Positions 8,089 through 16,105 of a stretch of DNA of 49,948 nucleotides are shown here, in pieces; within the stretch, counting starts at the first letter, position 1; every line of letters starts with the position of its first letter. Position numbers and translations under genes: made by a program. Source of the stretch: Streptomyces flaveus (GTDB lineage Bacteria; Actinomycetota; Actinomycetes; Streptomycetales; Streptomycetaceae); the NCBI RefSeq assembly GCF_014647675.1, contig NZ_BMPQ01000006.1:335095-385042 (forward strand), written 5' to 3'. A model generated the notes under the pieces. The model saw only the letters and a list, made by a program, of their open reading frames with translations, was not told the DNA's origin and ran no database searches.

Positions 8089-9501
8089 TCAGGAGGCCTT
8101 GGCCTTCTCCTCCGACTTGGCGCGGGTCGGCGGGAGCTGGGCCTCGGCGGACTGGGCCACCTTGGGCGCCGGCTTGGCCGCCTCGTAGAACTCCTCGCGC
8201 GGCGTCTCGATGGCGCCGAGCGAGACGACCTCGCGCTTGAGGAACACCGCGAGCGTCCAGTCGGCGAAGACCCGGATCTTGCGGTTCCACGTCGGCATCG
8301 CAAATCCGTGGTAGCTGCGGTGCATGTACCAGGCGAGCCGGCCCTTGAGCTTGATCTTCATCTTGCCCATGACGATCATCGCGACGCCCTTGTGGAGGCC
8401 GAGCCCGGCCACCGCACCCTTGTTGGCGTGCGCGTACTCCTTCTGCGGGAAGCCCCGCATACCGGAGATCACGTTGTCACCGAGGACCCGCGCCTGACGC
8501 AGCGCGTGCTGGGCGTTCGGCGGGCACCAGGCGTTCTCGACGCCGGCCTTGCGGGCGGCGACGTCCGGCACCTGGGCGTTGTCGCCGGCGGCCCAGATGT
8601 AGTCGGTGCCCTGGACCTGGAGGGTCGCCTGGGTGTCGACGTGACCGCGCGGGCCGAGCGGCAGACCGAAGCGGGACAGGACGGGGTTCGGCTTGACGCC
8701 GGCCGTCCAGACGATCGTGCTGGAGTCGACCTCGAGGCCGTTCTTCAGCACGACGTGGCCGTCGACGCAGGAGTCCATGGAGGTCGACAGGTACACCTCG
8801 ACCCCACGGGACTCCAGGTGCTCCTTGCCGTACGCGCCGAGCTTCGGACCGACCTCGGGAAGGATCTTGTCCGCGGCGTCGACGAGGATGAACCGCATGT
8901 CCTCACGGGACACGTTGGTGTAGTACTTGGCCGCGTCGCGGGCCATGTCCTCGACCTCGCCGATGGTCTCCGCACCGGCGAAGCCACCGCCGACGAAGAC
9001 GAAGGTCAGCGCCTTGCGCCGGACCTCTTCGTCGTTCGTGGAGTCCGCCTTGTCGAGCTGCTCAAGCACGTGGTTGCGCAGGCCGATGGCCTCCTCGATG
9101 CCCTTCATGCCGATGCCCTGCTCGGCGAGGCCGGGGATCGGGAAGGTGCGGGAGACCGCGCCCATCGCGATGACGAGGTAGTCGAAAGGCAGCTCGTACG
9201 CCTCGCCCACGAGGGGGGCGATCGTGGCGACCTTGCGGTCCTGGTCGATGGTGGTGACCCGGCCGGTCAGAACTTCCGCCTTGGGCAGCACGCGTCGCAG
9301 CGGGACGACGACGTGCCGAGGCGAAATGCTGCCGGCGGCGGCTTCGGGGAGGAAGGGCTGGTAGGTCATGTACGACCGGGGGTCGACGACCGTGACGGTC
9401 GCCTCGCCGTAGCGCATCTTCTTCAGAATGCGCCGAGCTGCGTACAGGCCTACGTACCCACCGCCTACTACGAGGATCCTGGGACGCTCCGTGGTGCTCA
9501 T
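8089..9501 (-). CDS. ndh: Type II NADH dehydrogenase
   Basis: 470-aa non-proton-pumping NADH:quinone oxidoreductase that passes electrons from NADH to menaquinone at the inner membrane face. FAD-binding VVGGGYVGLYAARR at 11-24; NADH-binding VFVGGGFAGAETIGEVEDMA at about 168-187; conserved AAGDNAQVPD near 310. The C-terminal amphipathic region (WNRKIRVFADWTLAVF) suits peripheral membrane attachment and is followed by a Lys/Ala/Glu-rich tail. The ATG at 9501 matches the conserved beginning of the FAD fold; the open frame runs further upstream but that part has no family resemblance. A Rex-like operator 308-325 bp upstream suggests redox (NADH/NAD+) control. Confidence 0.92.
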   Translation of the reverse strand: MSTTERPRILVVGGGYVGLYAARRILKKMRYGEATVTVVDPRSYMTYQPFLPEAAAGSISPRHVVVPLRRVLPKAEVLTGRVTTIDQDRKVATIAPLVGEAYELPFDYLVIAMGAVSRTFPIPGLAEQGIGMKGIEEAIGLRNHVLEQLDKADSTNDEEVRRKALTFVFVGGGFAGAETIGEVEDMARDAAKYYTNVSREDMRFILVDAADKILPEVGPKLGAYGKEHLESRGVEVYLSTSMDSCVDGHVVLKNGLEVDSSTIVWTAGVKPNPVLSRFGLPLGPRGHVDTQATLQVQGTDYIWAAGDNAQVPDVAARKAGVENAWCPPNAQHALRQARVLGDNVISGMRGFPQKEYAHANKGAVAGLGLHKGVAMIVMGKMKIKLKGRLAWYMHRSYHGFAMPTWNRKIRVFADWTLAVFLKREVVSLGAIETPREEFYEAAKPAPKVAQSAEAQLPPTRAKSEEKAKAS

Positions 9502-9931
9502 GCCATCGAGTATCCACCCGTTCCAGGGGGGTAGCTCGTGCGCCCCTTCACAAGCTCCATCACACCCTCTGCTACACTGCCCGGCCCGCATTCCCCGCCC
9601 CCCGCCTCCGCGGGGGAGCCATGGGGGGCTTTGAGGTGTTGTCAACACCGCGTGAGCTGCTCTTTGGGCCTGTGAGCAAGCTGAACCAGTCGCCCGTTCC
9701 CCCGCTTCCCTGCACCCCGTTGACGGCCTCGCGCACGCGCTCCGGAACCCCGCACGACCTCTGGCTTGCCCCAGACGCCAAAAACCTCCCCCAGCAGGGC
9801 AGATTTCCTTGTGAAGAACTTCACGAACTTTCTCGGCGGAGCATTTCCGAGAGGGTTTCCGGGGCCCCTCGGACGCGCTCATGCGTTACCGGGACTGCTC
9901 AGGAGTGGCCATCCACGGGTGGCTCAGCGGC
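9502..9931. other. 430-nt gene-free region: long ndh leader
   Basis: No protein gene is supported here. On the minus strand, leading into ndh, are the Rex-like site (9809-9826), a GGTGTTG-T-CAACACC perfect palindrome (9635-9649), and a TTCACAA half-site (9547-9553). If transcription starts near the Rex site, the mRNA has a leader of nearly 300 nt. On the plus strand a TACACT hexamer at 9573-9578 could start an antisense or small RNA. None of these is proven. Confidence 0.4.
9809..9826. promoter_or_regulatory. Rex operator-like site upstream of ndh
   Basis: TTGTGAAG-AA-CTTCACGA is an 18-bp near-perfect palindrome. It matches the Rex consensus TGTGAA-N4-TTCACA in 11 of 12 arm positions. Rex is the NADH-sensing repressor of respiratory genes in Streptomyces, and ndh is a reported member of its regulon, which makes this assignment credible despite the 308-bp distance to the ndh start codon. 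Confidence 0.75.
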
Positions 9932-10885
9932 CTACTGAAGGTCCTCTGCCGCCTTCCAGGCGATCCCGTCCAGGATGTCGTGCTCGCTCACGACGACCTC
10001 CTCCGCTCCGATCCGTTCCATGATCGTCAGGAGTACGAGGGCGCCGGCGCCGATGACGTCCACGCGGCCCGGGTGCATCGAGGGGATCGCGGCGCGCTCG
10101 GCGTGGGTGGAGGTCAGGAGGGACTCAGTGATCTCGCGGACTCGGGGGTAGGGGACCCGGGAGTGGTGGATGGCGGCCGGGTCGTACGCCGGCAGGTTCT
10201 GCGCGATCGCCGACACCGTGGTGACGGAACCCGCGAGGCCGACCAGGGTGCGGGCCTCGCGCAGCGGGACGGTCTGCTCGACCAGGTCGAGAGCCGCCTC
10301 GATGTCGGCGCGGATCGCGTCGATCTGAGCCGGCGTCGGCGGATCGGCCACGACACCGTCGTGCATCAGGTGGCGTTCCGTCATGCGTACGCAGCCGATG
10401 TCGACCGAGCGTGCGCCGCGTACGTGGTCGTCGCCGACGACGAACTCGGTGGAGCCGCCGCCGATGTCCACGACCAGGTAGGGCTTGGCCAGGTCCGCCC
10501 GGCCGGTCAGTTCCTTGGTCGCGCCCGTGAAGGAGAACTCCGCCTCCTCGTCACCGGTGATGACCTCGGGCTCGACGCCCAGGATGTCCAGGACGCCCCG
10601 TACGAAGTCGTCGCGGTTCTCGGCGTCCCGGGAGGCGGAGGTCGCCACGAAACGGACGCGCTCCGCTCCGTGCTCCTTGATGATCGCCGCGTACTCCTTG
10701 CAGGCGGCGAACGTCCGCTCCAGCGCCTCGGGCGCCAGGCGTCCCGTCCGGTCGACGCCCTGGCCGAGCCGGACGATGGTCATCCGCCGGTCCAGGTCGA
10801 TGAGTTGGCCGGTCGCAGGGTCCGCGTCGGCGACAAGGAGGCGGATGGAGTTCGTACCGCAGTCGATGGCGGCGACGCGGGTCAC
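9932..10885 (-). CDS. ppx: Ppx/GppA family exopolyphosphatase
   Basis: 317 aa, the short (two-domain) Ppx/GppA class of actinobacteria. Actin-like ATPase-fold signatures: phosphate-1 motif AAIDCGTNSIRLLVAD at 5-20, the catalytic Glu region DEEAEF near 115, and the glycine-rich VDIGGGSTEFVVG near 144-156. It hydrolyses polyphosphate and/or pppGpp in the cytosol, linking phosphate stores and the stringent response. The GTG start overlaps the stop of the DUF501 gene by 4 nt, indicating translational coupling in an eno-divIC-DUF501-ppx unit; the homologous order is found in M. tuberculosis (Rv1023-Rv1026). Confidence 0.93.
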   Translation of the reverse strand: MTRVAAIDCGTNSIRLLVADADPATGQLIDLDRRMTIVRLGQGVDRTGRLAPEALERTFAACKEYAAIIKEHGAERVRFVATSASRDAENRDDFVRGVLDILGVEPEVITGDEEAEFSFTGATKELTGRADLAKPYLVVDIGGGSTEFVVGDDHVRGARSVDIGCVRMTERHLMHDGVVADPPTPAQIDAIRADIEAALDLVEQTVPLREARTLVGLAGSVTTVSAIAQNLPAYDPAAIHHSRVPYPRVREITESLLTSTHAERAAIPSMHPGRVDVIGAGALVLLTIMERIGAEEVVVSEHDILDGIAWKAAEDLQ

Positions 10886-11517
10886 TTGGCGTCCTCCTCG
10901 GACTTCTCTGACTCCCCGGACTCCCCCGAGTCGACGGGCTTGAACGCGAAGTAGCCGGACTCGCCGCTCGCGTGCACCTCCCAGCCCTCTCCCTCAGGAG
11001 GCGTCGAGGGCACCACGCACGGCCCCTTCGCCCACCATTCCGGCAGCATCGCGATCGCCTCGTCGCCCAGCGGGTTCACTCCGGGGCCCGCGGCCAGGGA
11101 GTGGCCCACGAGGACGTGCAGGCACTTCACACGGTCCGGCATGCCGCCCGCGCTCGGGAAGCCCTCCAGGACCTCGATCGCGTCGCGGCGGGCGATGTAG
11201 TCCTCGTGCGCGGCCCGGTACGCGGCGGCCAGCTCCGGATCCGTCGTCAGGCGTTCTGTCATCTCCTTCATCACGCCGTTCGCCTCCAGCGTGCCGATCG
11301 CGGAGGCGGCCCGAGGGCACGTCAGGTAGTACGTCGTCGGGAACGGCGTACCGTCCGGCAGTCGCGGCGCCGTCTCGACCACGTCGGGCTGACCGCACGG
11401 GCAACGGTGCGCGATCGCGCGCAGACCGCGCGGCGGGCGGCCCAGCTGCTGCTTGAAGGCCTCGACGTCCGCGTCGGTGGGCTCGGTTCGCGGGGTGGGA
11501 GGCGGGGGGGTTTCCAT
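10882..11517 (-). CDS. DUF501 domain-containing protein
   Basis: 211 aa from the ATG at 11517. It contains a CPCGQPDVVETAPRLPDGTP block and the YYLTCPRAASAIGTLEANG segment that define DUF501, a family restricted largely to actinobacteria and always seen near ftsB/divIC and ppx. The paired Cys residues suggest a structural metal or disulfide site. C-terminal acidic Ser/Glu-rich tail. No catalytic function is known. Start choice is uncertain: an ATG at 11544 sits directly after the divIC stop (TGAATG) and would add nine residues, but no clear ribosome site favours either. Coupled to ppx by a 4-nt overlap. Confidence 0.85.
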   Translation of the reverse strand: METPPPPTPRTEPTDADVEAFKQQLGRPPRGLRAIAHRCPCGQPDVVETAPRLPDGTPFPTTYYLTCPRAASAIGTLEANGVMKEMTERLTTDPELAAAYRAAHEDYIARRDAIEVLEGFPSAGGMPDRVKCLHVLVGHSLAAGPGVNPLGDEAIAMLPEWWAKGPCVVPSTPPEGEGWEVHASGESGYFAFKPVDSGESGESEKSEEDAK

Positions 11518-11544
11518 AGCCGTCTTTCTCATCGCATTCAACAT

Positions 11545-12021
11545 TCACTGGTCGGCGCGGTCGGCCTTGTCGACCCCGTCCCAGACATTGGCGTACCAGG
11601 GGCGGGCGGCCGCACCCTGCGTCGTACGCGACTTCTTCGCCGCGTTCGGATCGATCACGATGTAGCCGGTCTCGCCCGGCTTCACGTAGTGCAGGCGCTC
11701 GCGGATCCGCTGCTCGGCGTACGCGTCGTCCTGCCAGCGTGCCTTGAGGTCGCGCAGCTGCTCGACCCGCTCACGGGCCTGCTCCCGCTCCCGCTCGTGT
11801 TCGGCGATCTCGGCACGCTGGGAGACGTACTGCCGGGTCGGATAGGCGAGGGCGACGACGAGGGTGCACAGGACGAGGGCGAGGAGTGCGGCCCGCCCGG
11901 TCAGCCGGGAACGGCGGGCCTGGCGCCTGGTCTGGGAGCGGTAGACGCGCGCCGCCGTCTGCTCGCCGAGCACCCGCAGCCTGGTCGCGGTGGAGAACCG
12001 GTCCCGGTCCTTCGCGGCCAT
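11545..12021 (-). CDS. divIC: FtsB/DivIC septum formation initiator
   Basis: 158-aa bitopic membrane protein. A basic N-terminal cytosolic region (1-50) precedes one membrane segment (LTGRAALLALVLCTLVVALAY, about 47-67), then a coiled coil rich in Glu/Arg (about 72-105) and the conserved LHYVKPGETGY motif near 123-133. FtsB/DivIC bridges FtsL and FtsQ/DivIB in the divisome; in Streptomyces it is dispensable for growth but needed for efficient sporulation septation. The start at 12021 is set by GGGGAGG 6 nt upstream. Directly downstream of eno. Confidence 0.9.
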   Translation of the reverse strand: MAAKDRDRFSTATRLRVLGEQTAARVYRSQTRRQARRSRLTGRAALLALVLCTLVVALAYPTRQYVSQRAEIAEHEREREQARERVEQLRDLKARWQDDAYAEQRIRERLHYVKPGETGYIVIDPNAAKKSRTTQGAAARPWYANVWDGVDKADRADQ

Positions 12022-12113
12022 GTGACGCCTCCCCTTCAGACACGCGTACGTCCCCGCACACGGTACGGGACCGCGTACGGGGACGTGGGCAAGGAGGTGC
12101 CTACAGGTGTAGG

Positions 12114-13394
12114 TCAGCCCTTGAAGCGGGGGAACGCCGAACGGCCCGCGTACACCGCCGCGTCGTCGAGGATCTCCTCGATGCGCAGCAGCTGGTTGTA
12201 CTTGGCGACGCGGTCCGAGCGGGCCGGGGCGCCGGTCTTGATCTGGCCGCAGTTCACCGCGACGGCGAGGTCGGCGATGGTGACGTCCTCGGTCTCGCCG
12301 GAGCGGTGGGACATCATGCACTTGAAGCCGTTGCGCTGGGCCATCTCGACGGCGTCCAGGGTCTCGGTCAGCGAGCCGATCTGGTTGACCTTGACCAGCA
12401 GGGCGTTGGCGGAGCCCTCCTCGATACCGCGGGCGAGGCGCTCCGGGTTGGTGACGAAGAGGTCGTCGCCGACGATCTGGACCTTGTCGCCGATCTTGTC
12501 GGTGATGACCTTCCAGCCGGCCCAGTCGTCCTCGAACAGCGGGTCCTCGATGGAGACGAGCGGGTACGAGGCGACGAGCTCCTCGTAGTACTCCGTCATC
12601 TCGGCGGCCGAGCGCGACTTGCCCTCGAAGAGGTACGCGCCGTCCTTGTAGAACTCGGAGGCGGCGACGTCGAGCGCGAGGGCGACCTGCTCGCCAGGCT
12701 GGTAACCGGCCTCCTTGATGGCCTCGATGATGAGGTCGAGGGCGGCGCGGTTGGACTCCAGGTTCGGGGCGAAGCCGCCCTCGTCGCCGAGGCCGGTGGA
12801 CAGGCCCTTGGTCTTCAGCACCTTCTTGAGGGTGTGGTAGACCTCGGCGCCCCAGCGCAGCGCCTCGGAGAAGGACTCCGCGCCGATGGGGGCGATCATG
12901 AACTCCTGGATGTCCACGTTCGAGTCGGCGTGTGAGCCGCCGTTCAGGATGTTCATCATCGGGACCGGCAGCAGGTGCGCGTTCGGCCCGCCCAGGTAGC
13001 GGAACAGCGGGAGGTCGCTGGCCTCGGAGGCGGCGTGCGCGACGGCGAGGGAGACGCCGAGGATGGCGTTGGCGCCGAGCGAGCCCTTGTTGTCGGTGGC
13101 GTCCAGGTCGATCATGGCCTGGTCGATCAGCCGCTGCTCGGTGGCGTCGTAACCGACGAGCTCCGGGCCGAGCTGCTCGATGACGGCGAGGACGGCCTTC
13201 TCGACACCCTTGCCAAGGTAGCGGTTGGCGTCTCCGTCGCGGAGTTCGACAGCCTCGAAGGCGCCCGTGGAGGCGCCGGACGGAACGGCGGCACGACCCG
13301 TGCTGCCGTCGTCGAGGCCGACCTCGACCTCGACCGTGGGATTGCCTCGGGAGTCCAGGATTTCCCGGGCTACGACGACGTCGATGGACGGCAC
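12114..13394 (-). CDS. eno: Enolase
   Basis: 426 aa; interconverts 2-phosphoglycerate and phosphoenolpyruvate in glycolysis. N-terminal MPSIDVVVAREILDSRGNP, the GASTG loop near 40, GDEGGFAPN near 203, metal ligands in SIEDP and GDDLFVTN, catalytic LLVKVNQIGSLTE (about 336-348) and SHRSGETED (about 369-377) are intact. The GTG at 13394 is preferred: AAGGAG lies 6 nt upstream of it, whereas it abuts the in-frame ATG two codons earlier (13400). This also matches the length I recall for Streptomyces enolases. First gene of the eno-divIC-DUF501-ppx cluster. Confidence 0.97.
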   Translation of the reverse strand: MPSIDVVVAREILDSRGNPTVEVEVGLDDGSTGRAAVPSGASTGAFEAVELRDGDANRYLGKGVEKAVLAVIEQLGPELVGYDATEQRLIDQAMIDLDATDNKGSLGANAILGVSLAVAHAASEASDLPLFRYLGGPNAHLLPVPMMNILNGGSHADSNVDIQEFMIAPIGAESFSEALRWGAEVYHTLKKVLKTKGLSTGLGDEGGFAPNLESNRAALDLIIEAIKEAGYQPGEQVALALDVAASEFYKDGAYLFEGKSRSAAEMTEYYEELVASYPLVSIEDPLFEDDWAGWKVITDKIGDKVQIVGDDLFVTNPERLARGIEEGSANALLVKVNQIGSLTETLDAVEMAQRNGFKCMMSHRSGETEDVTIADLAVAVNCGQIKTGAPARSDRVAKYNQLLRIEEILDDAAVYAGRSAFPRFKG

Positions 13395-13596
13395 GAGCAT
13401 CTCCTTCTGGGATGTGACGCGGTTACGCGGGCCGCTGGGCCCGCACAGCGCGAAGCCGCGGCGGCTCCGCGATGACGAGCCTAACCGGCTCCGGGCGATC
13501 GGCCAGCCGTTCGCCCCGCCCATGGACCGAACCGAGAGTAAATTGTTTCCTAACGGAACAAATCCGAAGAGGGCAGGGCAGGGGACAAGGCAGGGG

Positions 13597-13649
13597 CAAA
13601 AAAAGTCCCGCCTCGGTGCGTACGGGGGAAGACGCACCGGGGCGGGACT
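13597..13649 (-). terminator. Rho-independent terminator of rpfA
   Basis: 17-bp stem (arms 13604-13620 and 13633-13649, one G-T wobble) followed on the minus strand by seven T residues (13597-13603). Orientation fits termination of the leftward rpfA transcript before eno. Confidence 0.88.
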
Positions 13650-13669
13650 GCCTGGGGGGCTCAGCTTCA

Positions 13670-13756
13670 GCCGAGTTGGGGCTCGGCTTCGGCTGAGCCG
13701 AGGGCTCAGCCGGCGCCGCTCTGGGAGCCGGGCTTCGGCTGAGCCGGGGACTCAGT
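13670..13756. repeat. Tandem palindromic GGCTTCGGCTGAGCCG units
   Basis: The 16-nt unit GGCTTCGGCTGAGCCG occurs identically at 13685-13700 and 13731-13746. It is flanked by related GGCTCAGCC and CAGTTCAGCTGAG pieces, so the segment between the rpfA stop and its terminator can form several competing hairpins. It could stabilise the 3' end of the mRNA; it is not coding. Confidence 0.65.
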
Positions 13757-14452
13757 TCAGCTGAGGTGCAGCTGCTGGCCCGGGTAGATGACGTCGGCGT
13801 TGTCGACGATGTCGTCGTTCAGCTTGTACAGCTTCTGCCAGCCGCCCTTGACCTTCTTCTCCGTGGCGATCTCGCTGAGGGTGTCACCCTTGACGACCTT
13901 GTACTCGCCGTCGCCCTTCTTGACCTTCTTGCCGGTCGGGGTGGTGACGGTCTTCTTGGCAGCCGGGCGGTCCGCGGAGCGGGAGGCGCGCTCCTCCTGG
14001 GCCGGGGCGCTCTGCTGCTGGGACTGCTGGGTGTTCTCCTGCGCGGCACCGGAGTCGGAGGAGCCGCCGCCGGTGTACCCGGCGCTCGACAGGCCCTTGC
14101 CGCAGACCGGCCAGGCACCCTTGCCCTGGCCCGCGAGGACCTTCTCGGCGATCTCGATCTGCTGGGCCTTGGAGGCCTGGTCGGCGGTGGCGGCGTACTT
14201 CGTGCCGCCGTAGCCGGCCCAGGTGGAGGCGGAGAACTGCAGGCCGCCGTAGTAGCCGTTGCCGGTGTTGATGGACCAGTTGCCGCCCGACTCGCACTGG
14301 GCGACGGTGTCCCACTCGGAGGCGGTGGCGGCGGAGGCCGTACCCGACACCATCAGCGGGGCGGCGATGGCGGCACCGGTGACACCGGCGAGCGTGGCCA
14401 TGCGGGTGGCCTTGGACGGGCGACGGTGCTTGCCCTTGCCGGAAAGCAGCAT
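13757..14452 (-). CDS. rpfA: Resuscitation-promoting factor, transglycosylase-LysM
   Basis: 231-aa secreted muralytic enzyme. A signal peptide (1-41, cleavage after GTASA) precedes an Rpf/transglycosylase-like domain (about 43-120) with the catalytic Glu at 54 in AQCESGGNW and the GYYGGLQFS signature. A Gln/Ser/Ala-rich linker follows, then a C-terminal LysM domain (YKVVKGDTLSEIA... about 183-230) that binds peptidoglycan. Known S. coelicolor Rpfs promote spore germination by cleaving the wall. Controlled by the c-di-AMP riboswitch just upstream, as published for S. coelicolor rpfA. Ribosome site GAGGGG 9 nt before the ATG. Divided from eno by a strong terminator. Confidence 0.95.
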   Translation of the reverse strand: MLLSGKGKHRRPSKATRMATLAGVTGAAIAAPLMVSGTASAATASEWDTVAQCESGGNWSINTGNGYYGGLQFSASTWAGYGGTKYAATADQASKAQQIEIAEKVLAGQGKGAWPVCGKGLSSAGYTGGGSSDSGAAQENTQQSQQQSAPAQEERASRSADRPAAKKTVTTPTGKKVKKGDGEYKVVKGDTLSEIATEKKVKGGWQKLYKLNDDIVDNADVIYPGQQLHLS

Positions 14453-14463
14453 GAAGAGATCCC

Positions 14464-14486
14464 CTCACCGACGCCTACGAGGTGAG
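14464..14486 (-). promoter_or_regulatory. Possible Shine-Dalgarno-sequestering hairpin
   Basis: On the minus strand CTCACC (14486-14481), part of the 3' end of the riboswitch aptamer, is complementary to GGTGAG (14469-14464), which overlaps the GAGGGG ribosome site of rpfA. The two states (aptamer folded, hairpin formed) would be mutually exclusive. Confidence 0.45.
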
Positions 14487-14632
14487 CTGTCGGGTTCGGG
14501 CCTGGTGAGTTGCCCGGCCGTACGGATCGCTCCGCACGACTTCACCCCAAGCCGCACCTGGTCTCAACGACCGGGCCCGGCACTTACCTTGGGTCCCCCG
14601 CTCCTGCCTACGGCGCTTTACGCGACGACTGT
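14468..14632 (-). promoter_or_regulatory. c-di-AMP riboswitch (ydaO/yuaA class)
   Basis: Read on the minus strand the region holds the class's conserved blocks in order: CAGGAGCGGGGGACCCA, CTTGGGGTGAAGTC, GGGCAACTC and CCCGAACCCGACAGCTCACC followed by TCGTAGGCG. The element ends about 16 nt before the rpfA ATG. Known: this RNA class binds cyclic di-AMP and usually lowers expression when ligand is bound; in Streptomyces it sits in front of cell-wall hydrolase genes including rpfA. The upstream part of the spacer (14633-14830) probably holds the promoter but I could not fix it. Confidence 0.92.
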
Positions 14633-14830
14633 TCCCGTACGGCCGTTGGCAGGATTCGGCGTGACGTCCGTCGGGGCCCGCTGTGGCGAGCGGTCACGAC
14701 CGTAAACACGCGATCCGCCGAATTTCAAAGACGATCAGGGCCTTTGAGATCCATGTCTCACTTTCACCAAACCGGACATTCACCCCGAACTGCCGCCACT
14801 TTTGGGCCGGTTCGGCACCTTGTCGACCGC

Positions 14831-15886
14831 TCAGTCTGTGCCGAGTTCAAGGCGCTGACCGGGAAGGATGAGGTTCGAATCGGCGCCGACGGTCTGCCTG
14901 TTCGCAGCGTACAAATCGGACCATCCACCTTGAAGGTCAAGGGAGTCGGCGATCGACCAGAGACTGTCTCCGGAGCGGACGGTGTACGAGCCGTCCGCCG
15001 CGTCCGCTTCGTCGCGTGAGGCGCTGCCCGCGCGCGAAGCATGCCGGCCGGCGGAGTCGTCCGTACGGGGGGGTGCGGCATCCTCTTCGGCGCTGCCGCC
15101 GCGATGGCGGCCGGTGGCTGCGTCTGTGTCGTCTGTGTTTGTACTCTCACTGCCCGAAGCGTCGGCGTTCTGACCAGAGTTGCCCGAGTCGCCCTCGTTT
15201 GTCGCTTCTGTGGGCGAACTGTCAGGGCTCGGCGATTCGGCGGTGGGGCCGCTGTCGGAATCCTGTGACGCGTCAGCGGACGACTCGGATGTACCGGACG
15301 AGTCCGATTCGGAGGACGTACCGGACGAGCCGGAAGTGTCGGACGAATCATCCTTTACGGAGCCGTCACTTGACGTCTGCCCGGAATCTGAACCCGAGTC
15401 AGCGCCCGTGCCTGAGCCCGAGTCCACGCCCGGGTCCTCTTCGGTGGACGGGGTAGGAGTGGGCGTGGGTGAGTCCTGCGCCAGGCCGGTGTCGACGTCG
15501 GCCGAGTCGGAGTTCTGCGTCAGGCCTGCGATGAGTCCGCAGGTCGCCCAGGGGCTCGTGCCCCGGTCCGCGAGGATCTTCTCGGCGACGGCTATCTGTT
15601 GCGAGCGGCTGGCCAGGTCGGCGCTCATCGCGTAGTCGAGACCGCCGTATCGCTCCCACTCCTCCTGGGTCATCGAGAGTCCGCCGTACTCCCCGTTGCC
15701 GGGGTTGGCGCTCCACGAGCCGCCGCTCTCGCACTCCGCGACCGCGTCCCAGGTCGTACCGCTGGCGGCACTCGCACCGCTCGCTCCGAGCAAAGGGATC
15801 GCGATGGCCGATCCGGTCACCCCTGCCGCGACGAAGAGAGCGGGCGCCTGACGGGGGCGACGGTGTCGACCGTTCCCGGAGAGCAT
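14831..15886 (-). CDS. rpfC: Resuscitation-promoting factor, transglycosylase-LysM with Ser/Asp linker
   Basis: 351-aa secreted enzyme, paralogue of rpfA. Signal peptide 1-40 (cleavage near GASA-ASG); Rpf domain about 43-120 with catalytic Glu53 in AECESGGSW and the variant EYGGLSMTQEEW; a very long low-complexity linker (about 130-290) rich in Ser, Asp, Gly, Thr; C-terminal LysM (YTVRSGDSLWSIADSLDL, about 300-350). The acidic linker probably spans the wall. Start at 15886 is favoured by AAAGG 7 nt upstream; the GTG at 15901 has no ribosome site. Divergent from the P450 gene, sharing a 219-nt promoter region that contains GATCAC repeats. No riboswitch was seen here. Confidence 0.88.
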   Translation of the reverse strand: MLSGNGRHRRPRQAPALFVAAGVTGSAIAIPLLGASGASAASGTTWDAVAECESGGSWSANPGNGEYGGLSMTQEEWERYGGLDYAMSADLASRSQQIAVAEKILADRGTSPWATCGLIAGLTQNSDSADVDTGLAQDSPTPTPTPSTEEDPGVDSGSGTGADSGSDSGQTSSDGSVKDDSSDTSGSSGTSSESDSSGTSESSADASQDSDSGPTAESPSPDSSPTEATNEGDSGNSGQNADASGSESTNTDDTDAATGRHRGGSAEEDAAPPRTDDSAGRHASRAGSASRDEADAADGSYTVRSGDSLWSIADSLDLQGGWSDLYAANRQTVGADSNLILPGQRLELGTD

Positions 15887-16105
15887 GTGATTGCCTTTCA
15901 CGCGACAGTGTGTGACATGGGTGTGACCAGTGGGACTGCTGAGATCCGCTTTCGCGTGAACCTAGTGGGACCTGATCACTTGTCACCAGTAGATGTAGCG
16001 TAGATCACGTAAAGATCACGGACTTGAGGGTATGTCAGCTTTGAACTGGGGGTTCGTCGGTTTGAGCCCGGGGTTCGTCCACGCCGCGGCCGGTACCGTC
16101 ACCTC

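Noticed and set aside
8089..9882. Longer 597-aa ndh reading frame
   Set aside because: The extra 127 N-terminal residues are Arg/Gly-rich, carry no family similarity and would run through the Rex operator.
9550..9931. Possible plus-strand small RNA (6S-like or antisense) in the ndh leader region
   Set aside because: A TACACT box exists but I could not fold a convincing 6S-type bulge or find a terminator. As I recall, the published Streptomyces 6S-like RNA maps elsewhere. Kept only as a possibility in the gap description.
15887..16105. Second c-di-AMP riboswitch upstream of rpfC
   Set aside because: None of the conserved GAACCCGACAGC or GTAGGC blocks is present on either strand.
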